The notes beneath the pieces are model-generated. The model worked only from the letters and a program-made list of their open reading frames with translations, was not told the origin of the DNA and made no database searches. From positions 257,501 to 321,500 of the forward strand of contig JABMCL010000136.1 of the NCBI GenBank assembly GCA_018857735.1: 64,000 bases of DNA, read 5' to 3'. The stretch comes from Alviniconcha marisindica. Lineage: Eukaryota > Mollusca > Gastropoda > Provannidae. The translations under genes were made by a program, and so were the position numbers. This document shows positions 1 through 12,559 of the stretch, piece after piece. Positions within the stretch are counted from its first letter, which is position 1. Every line of letters begins with the position of its first letter.

Positions 1-160
1 TGCGTGCGCGTGTGTGTATGGAGGTGTGGGGCTATGTGTGGGTGCGTGCGTGCGTGCGTGCGTGCGTGCGTGGGTGGTGGTGCGTGTGTGCGTGTGCGTG
101 TGTGTGTGTGTGTGCAGGCGTGGGGGGAGGGGAGGGGGGGGGGACCTATATTTAACGCTA
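1..160. repeat. TG/CG-rich simple repeat at window edge
   Basis: Alternating gtgc/gtgt tracts and a G run up to about 145. From 160 to 475 the sequence is unique and I see no gene in it. Confidence 0.7.
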
Positions 161-474
161 CACTATCATCGTGTTCGTTAGCTTTGTTTAACAGCGAGTT
201 GTCTCCGGGGAGGTACTTGCGGGGACCGAGACCGAGAAGTTTCTATTTTAATTTATAGTGCATCAACAACAAAGCATTTTTTTTAACATGTCCATCACGA
301 GTTCTTAGGTAAAATTCACAAGTTTGTGTGTCTGTTGCATTTCAACAGATCCTCAAGAAAGCAACAGCAACAAAAGTTGCCCTCACAGAACACATTGCTA
401 ATAAACAAGTACACAAAGAAGTACGGGATTTGACTGGGTTCCAAACAGATTACACATGTTTATTACAGTTGTAG

Positions 475-1275
475 GTCAGGAGTCAGTGGGTCGTAGGAGA
501 CTGATTCGGAAGGGAAGGGACTGACGGGAATGAGTCTGATTCGGAACTGAGGAGACTGATTCGGAAGGGAGGGGTCTGATTCGGAAGGGAGGGGACTGAT
601 TGAGAACAAAGGGGACTGATTCGGAAGGGGGGGATGATTGGAAGGGAGGGACTGATTGAGAACAAAGGGGACTGATTAGGAAGGGGGATTGATTCGGAAG
701 GGAGGGGACTATTCGGAAGGAGGTCTGATTCGGAAGGGAGGGACTGACTGAGAACAAAGGGACTGATTAGGAAGGGGGGAGGGGGAGTTGATTCGGAAGG
801 AGGGGACTGATTCGGAAGGGGGTTGATTCGGAAGGGAGGGGACTGATTCGGAAGGGGGTTGATTCGGAAGGGAGGGACTGATTCGGAAGGGGGGGGGGAT
901 TGATTCGGAAGGGAGGGGACTGACTGAGCAAAGGGGACTGATAGAAAAGGGGACTGATTAGGAAGGGGGGGGGGGGGATTGATTCGGAAGGGAGGAGGGG
1001 ACTTATTCGGGAGAGAGGGAGGGGACTGATTCGGAAGGGAGGAGTCTGATTCGAAAGGGAGGGGACTGGTTCGGAAGAGAGGTGTCTGATTCAGAACGGC
1101 GGGGTCTGATTCAGAACAAAGGGGACTGATTCGGAAAGGAGGGGACTGATTCGGGAGGAAGGGAGGAGTCTGATTCGGAAGGGAGGGGTCTAATTCAGAA
1201 GGGAGGGAACTGATTCGGAAAGAAGGGAGGGGTCTGATTCGGAAAGAAGAGAGGGGTCTGATTTGGAAAGGAGGG
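475..1275. repeat. 20-bp minisatellite (ggaagggaggggactgattc)
   Basis: About 40 degenerate copies of a purine-rich 20-mer with variants such as gactgattgagaacaaagg. It abuts the donor of exon C. Open frames across it (FRISPLCSQS-type repeats) are low-complexity artefacts. Confidence 0.9.
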
Positions 1276-1291
1276 GTCGGAGGGCACCGAC

Positions 1292-1519
1292 CTTGTCAAA
1301 GTAGACGACCACGTCAAGGCCAGGGTCGCAGGCGTCGAAGAGGAAGAAGGGTCTGCACGGGGTGGGCGCGAGTCCAACGAAGAACTGCACCTGGTAGACG
1401 ATCTTGGCCACGCCATCGCTGCCTTCGAAGTAGACCTTGCGTTTCACACTCAGCTGTTCCACAGGTGTGTCCTGGGGGATGGTCAGGTGGTGCCTCGTCT
1501 CCAGGTAGTCACGGGCCGC
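1292..1519 (-). CDS. Exon C of unknown minus-strand gene (228 nt, 76 codons)
   Basis: The acceptor ccccttcag precedes GCGGCCCGTGAC, and the donor is AAG followed by gtcggt. The exon is phase 0 at both ends, so it could be skipped without a frameshift. It is GC-rich and unique, and contrasts sharply with the 20-bp minisatellite that begins directly after the donor. Confidence 0.6.
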
Positions 1520-2794
1520 CTGAAGGGGAAATCACAAGGTCGTGTACAGTTGTTGTTGTTGTTGTTTTAAGTCTAGCTCTTGGTATGTTGCTTTCTTCTT
1601 GTTATCTGCCTCTGTCATCCGTGACGGAAAGTGATCAAAGCCCGTGGTTTGGCGCGCGGGCACGTATGCCGACGTATGGCAATTGAACGTACGGCAGCAC
1701 TGTTGAATTACTGAGGTATAGTTCTTTGTGTTTAAAAAAACGTCACAGCAGCGATGGTGAGCCACTGCAGGCATCATCGGCACCACCACGATCGGCACCA
1801 GCAACACAACCACCACCACCACTGCCACCACCATCGGCATTACCACTACAACTACCACCACCATCGGCATTACCACTACAACTACCACCACCATCGGCAC
1901 CACAACAACCACAACAACCACTACTACTACCACCACCACCAACAACAACAATACGAACTCCACACCCGCCACCTCCTCGTAACGGGGACAGCAAGACTCA
2001 CGTCCAAGAGCTCATCTTGAGTCCGTTGACAGGCGTCCGAGTCGGGGACGTCGTTGTTCAGACTAAAGGCCAGACTGCCGCTCACCGAGCCAACACCACC
2101 ACCACCATCATCCATCTCACCAACGCAACCACCGCCTCTACTACAGAACTGGGACTCACGTCCATGAGCTCATCCTGAGTCCGTTGACAAGCCAACACCA
2201 CCACCACCATCATCCATCTCACCAACGCAACCACCGCCTCTACTACAGAACTGGGACTCACGTCCATGAGCTCATCCCGAGTCCGTTGACAAGCCAACAC
2301 CACCACCACCATCATCCATCTCACCAACGCAACCACCGCCTCTACTACAGAACTGGGACTCACGTCCATGAGCTCATCCCGAGTCCGTTGACAGGCGTCC
2401 GAGTCGGGGATGTCGCTGTCGAGACTGAAGGCCAGACTGCCGCTCACCGAACCCGTCATCACCCCTTCCCTCGTCACCTCCACGTCCGCCGTCGCGCCCA
2501 CCACCTCCATCCCTGAGAACATCTGGCGCAACCGCTGACGCCGATAGCCTTTGGCCGTCCTGAAGGAGAGACGCGCACGTCTTGTCCGAGGGGTCAGTTA
2601 GACAGACAAACGGGCGGGGACAAAGACAGAGACAGAGACAGAGACAGACAAAGACACAAACAGACAGAGACAGCCAAAGACAAACAGACAGACAGACAGA
2701 CAAAGACAGAGACAGACAGACAGACAGACATAGCCTACCGTGGCTACAGAGATCGGCAGGCAGACTGTCAGGCAAGCAGAGACAGAGACAAACG

Positions 2795-2858
<64 letters not shown>

Positions 2859-4211
2859 CAGAGACAGAGACAGAGAGAGAGAGACAGAGAGAGACAGAGA
2901 CAGAGAGACAGAGACAGAGAGAGAGACAGAGACAGACAGAGACAGACAGACAGACAGACGGGCCGACTGACGGGACGGATGGAGAAGGAGAACAACAACA
3001 CATTTTAATCAACAAGAAAACAAGCAGCAAAAGCAAAAACAAGAGATGTAAGAGAGAACACTGTTGCCGAGAAAGAGGATGAGGAGCAGGAGGAAAAAGC
3101 AACCAGCGAACTAAACGGCAGAGGTTTAACTGAAAGAAGGAAGGAAGGGAGGGAGGGAGGAAGGAAGAAAGGAAGAAATGAAGGGAGGGAGGGAGGAAGG
3201 AGGGAAGGAAGGGGGGTGGAAGAAAGAAAAGAAGGAAGGGAGGAGGGAGGGAGGAAGAAAGGTAGGAATGAAGGGAGGGAGGAAGGAAGGAGGGAAGGAA
3301 GGAAGGGAGGAGGGAGGGAAGGAAGGAAGGGAGGAGGGAGGGAAGGAAGGAAGGGAGGAGGGAGGGAAGGAAGGAAGGGAGGAGGGAGGGAAGGAAGGAA
3401 GGGAGGAGGGAGGGAAGGAAGGAAGGGAGGAGGGAGGGAAGGAAGGAAGGGAGGAGGGAGGGAAGGAAGAAAAGTAGGAAGGAAGGAGGGAGGGAAGGAA
3501 GGGAGGGAGGAGGGAGGGAAGGAAGGAAGGGAGGAAGGAAGGAAGGGAGGAGGGAGGGAAGGAAGAAAAGTAGGAAGGAGGGAAGGGAGGAGGGAGGGAA
3601 GGAAGGAAGGGAGGAGGGAGGGAAGGAAGAAAAGTAGGAAGGAAGGAGGGAGGGAAGGAAGAAAAGTAGGAAGGAAGGAGGGAGGGAAGGAAGGAAGGGA
3701 GGAGGGAGGGAAGGAAGAAAAGAAGGAAGGGAGGAGGGAGGGAAGGAAGGAAGGGAGGAGGGAGGAAAGGAAGAAAAGAAGGAAGGAATGAGGAAGGGAA
3801 GGAAGGAATGGAGGAGGAAGGGAACGAAGGAAGAAGGAGGGAAGGAAGAAAGAAAAGAAGGAAGGGAACGAAGGAAGAAGGAGGGAAGGAAGAAAGAAAA
3901 GAAGGAAGTAAGAAAGAAGGAAGGAAGAAAGGAAGGAAGGAAAGAAGGGAAAAGAGAAGAAAGGAGGGTGGGAAGGAAGGACGGAGGGGTGGAAAGAAGC
4001 AAGGAAAGAAAGAAGGAAGCAAGGAAGGAAGGAAGCAAAAAAGGAAGGAAGGAAGGAAGGACTGACCTGGCTTTGGCCCCCTGTCTGAAGCTGCACCGTT
4101 CCCCAAGGTTCATCTGACGCGCCAGGCTGGCTATCCCTTGCCCACGGGCCATTCGCTTCGTCACGCTCCGCTTGTGTGCGGCGTGGCCCAAGTGACACAC
4201 CGCCAACACAA
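1292..4211 (-). CDS. Three-exon fragment of an unrecognised, probably secreted protein
   Basis: Three exons at 4211-4067, 2559-2364 and 1519-1292 join in phase (2 then 0) into about 190 uninterrupted residues, all with GT-AG boundaries. The first exon opens with a hydrophobic stretch ([11 protein letters not shown]) that could be the end of a signal peptide, then a basic segment. The second carries [17 protein letters not shown] and a [20 protein letters not shown] segment. The third carries [19 protein letters not shown], then [10 protein letters not shown], and ends at DVVVYFDK. Five cysteines are visible. I do not recognise the family; a helix followed by strands and a cysteine faintly recalls cystatin-like folds, but this is weak. 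The start lies upstream and the gene continues past the left edge. The introns are filled by simple repeats. That these are real exons is well supported by phase and splice sites; the function is unknown. Confidence 0.6.
1770..1965. repeat. Trinucleotide CAC/CAA-rich repeat
   Basis: Degenerate accacc/acaacc array with an internal 30-bp period (caccatcggcattaccacta). It is intronic to the unknown minus-strand gene, and its His/Pro or Val/Gly-rich ORFs are artefacts. Confidence 0.8.
2002..2092 (-). pseudogene. Partial duplicate of exon B with its donor
   Basis: A diverged copy of the 3' part of exon B ([20 protein letters not shown], then QRTQDELLD followed by gtgagt), about 88 nt long. It lacks the exon's 5' half and has no obvious acceptor. 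It could act as a decoy donor or be a relic of tandem duplication. Confidence 0.6.
2089..2394. repeat. 102-bp tandem repeat, three copies, containing exon B end and splice donor
   Basis: Unit boundaries fall at 2089, 2191 and 2293. Each unit holds 3'-exon sequence, gtgagt and an intronic CAC/CAT tract. On the minus strand the unit is 34 codons long and open in the exon frame through all three copies ([20 protein letters not shown], then [11 protein letters not shown]). Confidence 0.9.
2364..2559 (-). CDS. Exon B of unknown minus-strand gene (196 nt)
   Basis: The acceptor tctccttcag and donor GAC followed by gtgagt flank 65 codons plus one base. The phase fits exon A upstream and exon C downstream. 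The 3' end of this exon, together with its donor, is repeated in a 102-bp tandem array immediately downstream, so the functional donor could be this one or one of the copies at about 2262 or 2160. Confidence 0.6.
2600..2965. repeat. GACAGA / GA simple repeat
   Basis: Intronic purine-rich microsatellite with long gacaga and (ga)n tracts. Confidence 0.95.
3125..4062. repeat. ~940-bp polypurine GAAGG/GGAGG minisatellite
   Basis: Almost uninterrupted purines on the plus strand with an inner 26-bp unit of ggaaggaagggaggagggag type. It fills the intron between exons A and B of the unknown gene. Very long ORFs on both strands here are compositional artefacts. Confidence 0.95.
4067..4211 (-). CDS. 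Exon A of unknown minus-strand gene (145 nt)
   Basis: The acceptor is tggcctggcag and the donor is GCCAG followed by gtcagt; the exon is 47 codons plus split codons. The encoded segment begins with a hydrophobic run and continues with [14 protein letters not shown]. An in-frame stop lies just upstream and no in-frame ATG follows it, so an earlier exon must supply the start. Confidence 0.5.
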
Positions 4212-4515
4212 CTGCCAGGCCAGACAGACGCGCAGTTCACCAATAAATCAGGATTTTTTTTTTAATAGTGGATCGGGACCAAAGGAGTTACCGCCCTTCA
4301 GATTAAATGGTCATCAGGATTTACTATAAGTATGTAAACCTGAGGTGAAATTCCTTGGAGTATATGCCTCACAACCAAACGTAACTGGAAAAGACATGTG
4401 GAAACCGAACAATATCTAAGACAAGGAAAGGCCTTATTTTGCTGAAAAGTTCCGCTCGCCGTTGAACAAATGAGTGGTGGAGCCTACGTGTTTGAAAAAT
4501 GTGCCGGAACGTCTC

Positions 4516-4730
<215 letters not shown>

Positions 4731-5224
4731 ATGAAGCAGTTTTAGCAATTTTCCATGTCAGCGTGTGCAGAAGTAGTCATTATTATACTATTTCCTTCTG
4801 CTCTTTCATTGACATGTTTGCCTAAAATGAGTCTTGTATGTTTGTCCATGAAAGAAATGCAATTCTGGTGCTTCTGCTAATATGCATGTTTGTAGGTTAC
4901 TGGTTTAACTACATTCCATTCGTGCCTATACGTGTTTGTAGTATAGTCGTGCTTATTTGTGTTTGTAGTATAGCAAGTACTGGCTGTTAAATAAATAGGT
5001 CCTAATGGACCTAATGCTACGATCCTTGAGTATTAAAGTTTCCGAGTTCAAGTTGGATTTCGAGTCTTCTCTCAGAATTTTAGCAATAATCTTTGTTAAG
5101 TATTTTTTTCTTCTAATTATTGTTTTGAAGATTTTTTTAATTCAGACATCATTTTCTCTTCGGCAGGCATGGTAACGACATGTTGACTGTGGTCACCTGT
5201 ATATCGGTATTATCCTATAAAACA

Positions 5225-6005
5225 AATTAGAGGTAGGGAGGGTTACACATCCCACCCCACCAAAACAAAACAAATAAGCAAAAACACGTGAAGTCAAGAA
5301 AAAAACGAAACTCACTGTTTCTAAGAGAAGAAACAACACCGCGTTGGTGAGAGTGGTGGTGGTGGTGGTGGTGGTGGTGTTGGAAGAAACAAAATCCCAC
5401 CCACCCTCCCAAAACAAAGCAAATAAGCAAAAACACACACACGTGAAGTCAAAAAAAAGACGAAACTCACCTGTTGCTAAGAGAAAAATCAAAATCCCAC
5501 CCTCTCAAAAAACAAAAAACAAAAACAAAAAACAAAAAAGCAAAAACACGTGACGTCAAGACAAAGACGAAACTCACCTGTTGCTAAGACAAGAATCAAA
5601 TTCCACCCTCCAAAAACAAAACAAAACAAAACAAACAAGCAAAAATACGTGACGTCAAGACAAAGACGAAATTCACCTGTTGCTAAGACAAGAATCAAAA
5701 TGCACCCTCCCAAAACAAAACAAAACAAAACAAACAAGCAAAAACACGTGACGTCAAGAAAAAGACGAAACTCACCTGTTGCTAAAACAAGAATGAAAAA
5801 TCCACCCTCCCAAAACAAAACAAAACAAAACAAACAAGCAAAAAACCCTGAAAGTCAAGAAAAAGACGAAATTCACTGTTGCTGAGAGAAGAATCAAAAT
5901 CCCACCCTCCCAAAACTAAACAAAACAGATCAAACAAGCAAAAACACGTCAAGTCAAAAACAAACAAAAAAGACGAAACTCACCGGTTGCTAAGAGAAGA
6001 ATCTT
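5225..6005. repeat. ~100-bp minisatellite with CRE-bearing units
   Basis: Seven to eight copies of a unit made of an A/C-rich spacer (caaaacaaaacaaacaagca), acacgtgacgtcaag, a gacgaaactcacctgttgct block and an aatcccaccctcc block. Units start near 5541, 5639, 5739, 5839 and 5939, with more diverged copies upstream. Three units carry an intact TGACGTCA palindrome next to CACGTG-like sequence. Confidence 0.9.
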
Positions 6006-6199
6006 CATGACGCTTGTTCTCTGACGTCACTGCCTACAAAAGAAGAGCACGTACACCACATCATGTCAACTCTTCACGGTGAAGTGAGCGAAGCGGTAGG
6101 CCTACGCATACAGCACTTATTATCAAATTTATTCGTGGCACGGTACGGTGAACATGCATTATGGTGTCTAGAATTTGGTATTTGCCATGTATACAATGT

Positions 6200-6660
6200 C
6201 ATTCATTCATAAAAAGAAGAAAAACAAAGAAGCACACCCCAAAAAAATTATACAAAAAAAGACTCAAAAATCAAATTAAAAATTAAATATAAAAAGAAAG
6301 GACAGCCAAAAAGAAAAGGAAAAGGAAAAAGGAAATAACAGAAAAAGAAAGAAAGAAAAAAGAAAAGAAAAGAAAAAGGACGAAAAATGGAGAGAAATGG
6401 AAAGAAAAGCAAAAAAGGGAACGAAAAAATAAAAATAAAGGACAGACACGTTCGCGTGATCTCGGCCGATAAAACACGCTTTAAAGAACAAAATGAAAGG
6501 AAAAAAAGGGTGACAGAGAAAAAGAGAAGCGAGAGAAAAACGGCAAAGAAAGCCAAGTGAAGTAAAAACACTAAAGTCCTCATCCGTTTCACCTGTGTTC
6601 TTGTTGGCCGTGGGTCGGACAGACAGACAGAGAAAAAGAAGAAGGCTTTTAAGTGTCGTT
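6200..6660. repeat. A-rich low-complexity tract
   Basis: An aaaag/aaaga-rich stretch with no gene seen. Phe/Leu-rich minus-strand ORFs here are artefacts of the T-rich complement. Confidence 0.7.
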
Positions 6661-7140
6661 CAATTTCTCTGTGAGACATTGTCTCTTATACCACCCCCTA
6701 AATGACGTCACGCATCGCGCGTCACAGCAGCTGTCCTGAGCTTTACGTCACCGCTATCTGATACCACTCTCATTTCCCGTCTCCCGCGCGCTGATGAGTC
6801 TGGTTCGTAATTAAAGTTCTGATGATTAACACCCGAGGTGATTAAACGGGTTGCTGAACAGGAGATACAAATTCCGGCTGGTCAGTTGTTGTGAAGCGGG
6901 TGTGGATTTGCCCGTGACGGAAAGGCGAGGCGTGACCTGCTGGCCATTCTGTCGGTCCGTGCTAGCGTGACTCGCTCAGCGGCACAGTTATGGACCTGTG
7001 GAATGACTTCATGCAGGCATGACAGGGTTGCTCGCAACCCCGTGACGTGACGTGCTGTGACGTGCTGCAACCCCGTGACGTCACGCTGGGGTAACTCGGG
7101 AAAGCTGCACTAGCTTTCTTCATCCCCTCCTCCCAAAAAA
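6660..7140. other. Unique, CpG-containing interval without clear gene
   Basis: Less repetitive and richer in CG dinucleotides than its flanks, with two CRE palindromes and repeated gtgacg half-sites. It could hold a promoter or first exon of the unknown minus-strand gene, but no donor or ATG is compelling. Confidence 0.3.
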
Positions 7141-7205
7141 CAGGAACAGCAACAACGACACGTAATTATGCACAGTGATGAACTAGGCCATAAATTAATA
7201 GGGTG

Positions 7206-7321
<116 letters not shown>

Positions 7322-7616
7322 AGTCTGGTGTAAAAAAGAAAAAGAAGGGGGGAAAAAAAGAGGAAAAAAAGAGAGAAGAAAAAAAGAGAAAAAAAGGAGA
7401 AATTCTTTGGTGTTGAAAAGGAAACAGAAAAAAGAAAAGTCAGATTGTTTCAAAAAAAAAAAAAAATTGAATAAATCATATGCCAAAATCATTCCTCCTT
7501 GTTTTCTCCAGTTGAATCGAAAGACTCGAATTATTATTGCGTTTCTCAGGTCGTAATTAGCTGAGGTTGTTGCTGTTTTGCTTTTTGTCTTATAACTAGT
7601 GTCTGCTTGTTTGACT

Positions 7617-7945
<329 letters not shown>

Positions 7946-8479
7946 AGAGAGATAAAGAGACATGTATGTGAGAGTGCATCCGTGTGTCGCATGCTTCAAT
8001 ACTCTCGGCACTCTTCACGTTTCTGCACAGGTGCTTTTTGTCTACGAGCTGTAGGTTTACTGCGTTGTGTGCTGAATACACCCAAAGACCCAATACATAC
8101 ATATATGTGTGTACGTTACATAGGGAGCTTGATAGACCACAGCCCTTAGACCAGAACTGGACATCGGCTAGTACATCAGCCGCTGCCGCAGCGCACTGCT
8201 AGCTTCATTTCCTGCCCATCATCGCACTTCATCCGTCCCGGAGCCTTGCCTCGCTACTGACGTCACGCTTCAGCCGTCGAGCAAGTCATGGATGACGTCA
8301 CGAGCGGCGTTAATCTGGCAAACCCAAACTAAACAGACAGAGAGGACAGAGACACCTTTTTTTCTTTTTTCTTCTTCTTCCGAGCGAGTAGCATAACACC
8401 ATAACCACAGCAGCAGCCCATGCATGAACCCCCTCCCCCCCTTCCCTCCATACACACACATGCACACATAAGGTACACA

Positions 8480-8568
8480 CGCCTGCATGCACGAAACACA
8501 CACACACTCTCTCTCTCTATCTCTCTCTCTCTCACACACACACACACACTCTCTCTCTCTCTATCTCA

Positions 8569-8624
<56 letters not shown>

Positions 8625-8646
8625 CTCTCTCTCTCTCTCTCTCTCA

Positions 8647-8745
<99 letters not shown>
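8480..8745. repeat. Compound (CA)n/(TC)n microsatellite
   Basis: Alternating blocks of CA and CT repeats, just beyond the proposed 3' end of the FRRS1-like gene. Confidence 0.98.
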
Positions 8746-8776
8746 AAAAGACTGAGCCTGTTGTGTACAGTAAAAA

Positions 8777-8782
8777 TTTATT
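8777..8782 (-). terminator. Candidate polyadenylation signal AATAAA for the FRRS1-like gene
   Basis: TTTATT on the plus strand reads AATAAA on the minus strand, followed by a microsatellite where unique transcript-like sequence ends. Other AATAAA hexamers occur upstream (near 12076 and 10127), so a shorter 3' UTR is possible. Confidence 0.3.
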
Positions 8783-11700
8783 GACCAATAATATAGATAT
8801 CCATTGCTGTGAAGTGCTGGCAGCCTACAAACTGAGGGCACATCCTCAAAGCATGAAATATTTCAACATTTACTTTCCGGTGTGTGTGTTTCAGCATCAC
8901 AACATGTTTAGCTTAGTCTAAAGATATTTCAAAGTAAGAAAGAAAAGAAAGAAAAAAAGTAATAATAATGAAAAATAATAATGAAAAATAACAGGCATAT
9001 TCTGGTTGAGAAAGCATTTTGAAAAATCATCAACTAAAAGTAAAACTTGTTCTTAAAATCATGATTGATATAAAGAAAATAAATGCTTCTAAATTCACAC
9101 AGCAAAGACAAAACCATAAGTGTACTAAGATTTCAAGCTTTAAAATAGTTGACAGAGGATCAAATGTTTAGAGTATAGTATATAAAGTGTAGCACCAACC
9201 GGACATTATGTATTACACAACGTGACTGACATAATTATAGCAGTAAAGCAGAAGTCTGAGAGAAGACTCCATGGCTTTAGAACTCTAAAAGAACAGGGAA
9301 AGAAAACAGATCTTTCAACAGAAAGCAGGTAACTTTCAATAATACACAAAAAACACCACACTAATATTATGAAACAAAATGAGATTACACAGCTTTGAAA
9401 GTCATTCACACTAAAGCAACAAGTTAATATCTCCTTCACTTTCAGCAGCAGTTACACAAATCCAAATTGAAGATGGCAAAGGCCATTGTCAGGAAACATG
9501 AAATGAAGGATAAAATATATTTAATTTTTTTTTAAAGGTTGCCACTGAATAGCAGAACACCTGAAGCAAAGTTGACAATTCTTTCCTGGATTCATTTAAT
9601 TTCCAGCTCTGTGACAAATCAGATGATTGACTGATGCATAGCAGAGCTGTCAGAACTGTCAGTCACCTTTGGGTCAGAAAGCTGCCAGTTTTGTTTTGTT
9701 TTTTTCGTAATTTTCCAGTATATCCCTTGCTTCCACTTTGAGATCAATCTACCATAACTGTCCTGTCCACAACTGAAGTTATCCATGCACTTTCTACCTC
9801 AACAGCAGCTGCATAGAATTCATGATCCTGATTGAGCCAACTTTTGCATTCAGCAATCAAATCATCTTTCAGTGTTCACTGATCAGACTCTCTCAAAAGC
9901 TAGTTTTGCACTTCAGAACTTCATTGCACGGTCAAGTCCTCAATGTTCAGGGCATCCACGTAATGCTATTGAGGAAGAGAGACAGAAAGAAAGCTGCAGC
10001 ATTACAAAGCATGCCTGAGACAGTTACTGATTGGTAAACACAAGTGGATGGCAGACTAAAAAAATATTTTAAAAAACCCACTGTTGGGCAACAATGCTAG
10101 TGTATCACTAACAGACATGGAATAACTTTATTGTGGAACCCACCTAGCAACATGGTGTCAAATTCAACTTGCTAGGGGTTGGGTAGGGTAGGGGGGAGGG
10201 GGGAGTGATGGATTCAAGGGTAAAGTGGAAATTCCCTTCACACGTGACTGTTGAGCAGAAAGGATGGTCCAAGTCCCACGCTTGAGGTGTGACTGGTATC
10301 TCCTTTAATGCCTTACTCCCAACAATACAGTCTTCCAGTTCTGTATGTATCCCATGTGCACAGCAGTAGGTGTACATGCCTATGTCCATTCACAATACAA
10401 CTTGCCAAAAGTATTTAACACTAATAACATTCACCCCCACAGAAAGAACATCTTTAAAAGGCATATTTTTCAAACTGTCTGCTTTTCCACCTGATATGAA
10501 ACAGAACTAGTTTTCCTATGTCTGTTATTTCCAGGTGCAAATGTTCAATGTCTGTGTAATTCTACTGCATATGATGGTATTCTATTATATATGATGGTAT
10601 GGGATGCCTTTGCAAAAGACACCACACATCCAACTCTTTATAGCATTACCCAGAAATAGCAGAGCACATGCACACAGCACAAACTGACATAAAACAATGA
10701 TAATTATCGTAAGTGATGGTAACTATACATACACGGCTATCAACTTTCAGGAAAATCAACGCTAAAAAAAATCTGATGCTTTGTACATTACATGATTAGA
10801 CCCATTAGACCGAGCTTTATCGACACAGTTTTGAAAGCAGAGCCACAAAACATTGTTGACAGTGCTGCAAGACCAACTGCTGTACAATATTTTCTGTATG
10901 AACAATAAATACCTTACACAATGGAACTGAGACAAGTTACACACGTATGCCAAAGGACTGCCAAAAGCAGCATGTACACAAATTTGTAAGGAGATATATA
11001 TATATATATATAATAAATGCAACACTGCTTACCCAAATAAAACCAGAGTATTGAGAGCTTGGTACACACACACACACACTGTGTGACTCCACATCATAAC
11101 AAACAAAGCAATAGAACTGCATGTGCTATCACAAACAAACACGAAACAAACAAAGAAAGCAGCAAAGGTTCTAAGAATTGTGACATCATATACAGAAGTA
11201 GTACCTTACTCAGTGAAACATTACAGCATTGTACCCATCATGTTTGGATCATCGAATGAAACAGAACATCCTCTTTGTGCGCTGCTGAAATCTCACTTCA
11301 AAAACGACTCTTGTGACTTCAGAAACCTCATTTTAGAGCTTAGTCATCAGACATGTGGCCCAAACAGTTCACAAGGTGTTTGCAAATGTGGTACCTGCAA
11401 AACATTTTGTTAAAAAGCTGAGTCACTTAGCATATCATTTTCATGCAACATAACCGTCTGTCTGCCCAGGTTCGTTGCTTGTCAAAAGCCCATTCTGCTG
11501 AAAACCTTTAGACATTGTGGATGTAATGCCCAAATAAAAAGTGTTCAGATTGGAACCTTTTCCGCACTTTGTTTTTAACATGAGAGTTTGGGACTTTTTG
11601 TTTCTCTCTCTCTCTTTTTTAAATTTTTTTTTTTATACAGAAACACCGACTTTCTTACAGCTGTGATGAAGTTTTTTGTTTTTAAACAATGGCACCATAC

Positions 11701-12559
11701 ACCTTTCACAACAGAATCAGCAAACAATGTTCACAAAGAACACTGGCCTTGAACAACAGTAAAAATGATGCTGTACCACTGAAATGGCTCTCTGCGCTAT
11801 GAGACTTAACAAAAACTCAGGTCTCAAACAACCACAGCCAGGAACTAGTGGGCTGCTTTGTGCCGTGTAACACGGTGGACTTTGCTGTACACTACACACT
11901 GACTTAACAACAAAACTAAGACTAGCTTTACTTAAACGCAGTCTAATTGTAATTTTGTAGACCATGATGAAGTGAGGAAAAGTGGTCTTACGTGATCTTG
12001 CACACAAAGCTCATGTGATCAGATTCCTCATGAATCATGGGAGATAAAACTACACATTATACAACTGCTTCTAAACAATTTATTTGTTAATACCTGCAGT
12101 ACCACCTTGGTGACAGAGACTTGAGACCCCAGCTGCACTCACCTATACATATTTTTTCCCATAAACGTGATGGACATTTCCACACAGTAACATGCCCTGT
12201 ACCCGAGTAACAGGAATGACAATACACATTTGCGATCACTTTGAGATGTTGATCATTATCAGTGTTTTACCTATGAAGCAAAAAGGACATCAAATGCAAA
12301 AACAAACAAACACAAGCCTCTTGTCTCACTCGATTTTTCGTCTTCCACACCCCAATGTTTTCTCATTTCCTCTCAAACCCTGCTTCCTGTTTGTGATGAG
12401 TGTGAAACCCTTACCTGCTGATGCTTTTAATAAAACATTTAAATGTTTTGCTCCTTCCAGAATATTAATAACCACACACACAAATACACAGAGTGAACAC
12501 TGACAACCCCTCAAAAAAACCAAACAAAAAAAACAAGCGATTCTGACTGACAGTCAACA

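Noticed and set aside
475..1275. CRISPR-like array
   Set aside because: The repeats are head-to-tail without unique spacers, in a clearly eukaryotic context.
2374..4243. Very long minus-strand ORFs (over 400-600 codons) rich in Phe/Leu/Pro/Ser
   Set aside because: They translate the polypyrimidine complement of the GAAGG minisatellite and GACA repeats; only short end segments overlap true exons.
5489..5833. Minus-strand ORF with repeated ATGEFRLxLDVTCFCLFVLF blocks
   Set aside because: It follows the ~100-bp minisatellite. The hydrophobic peptide results from the A-rich complement and frames differ between units.
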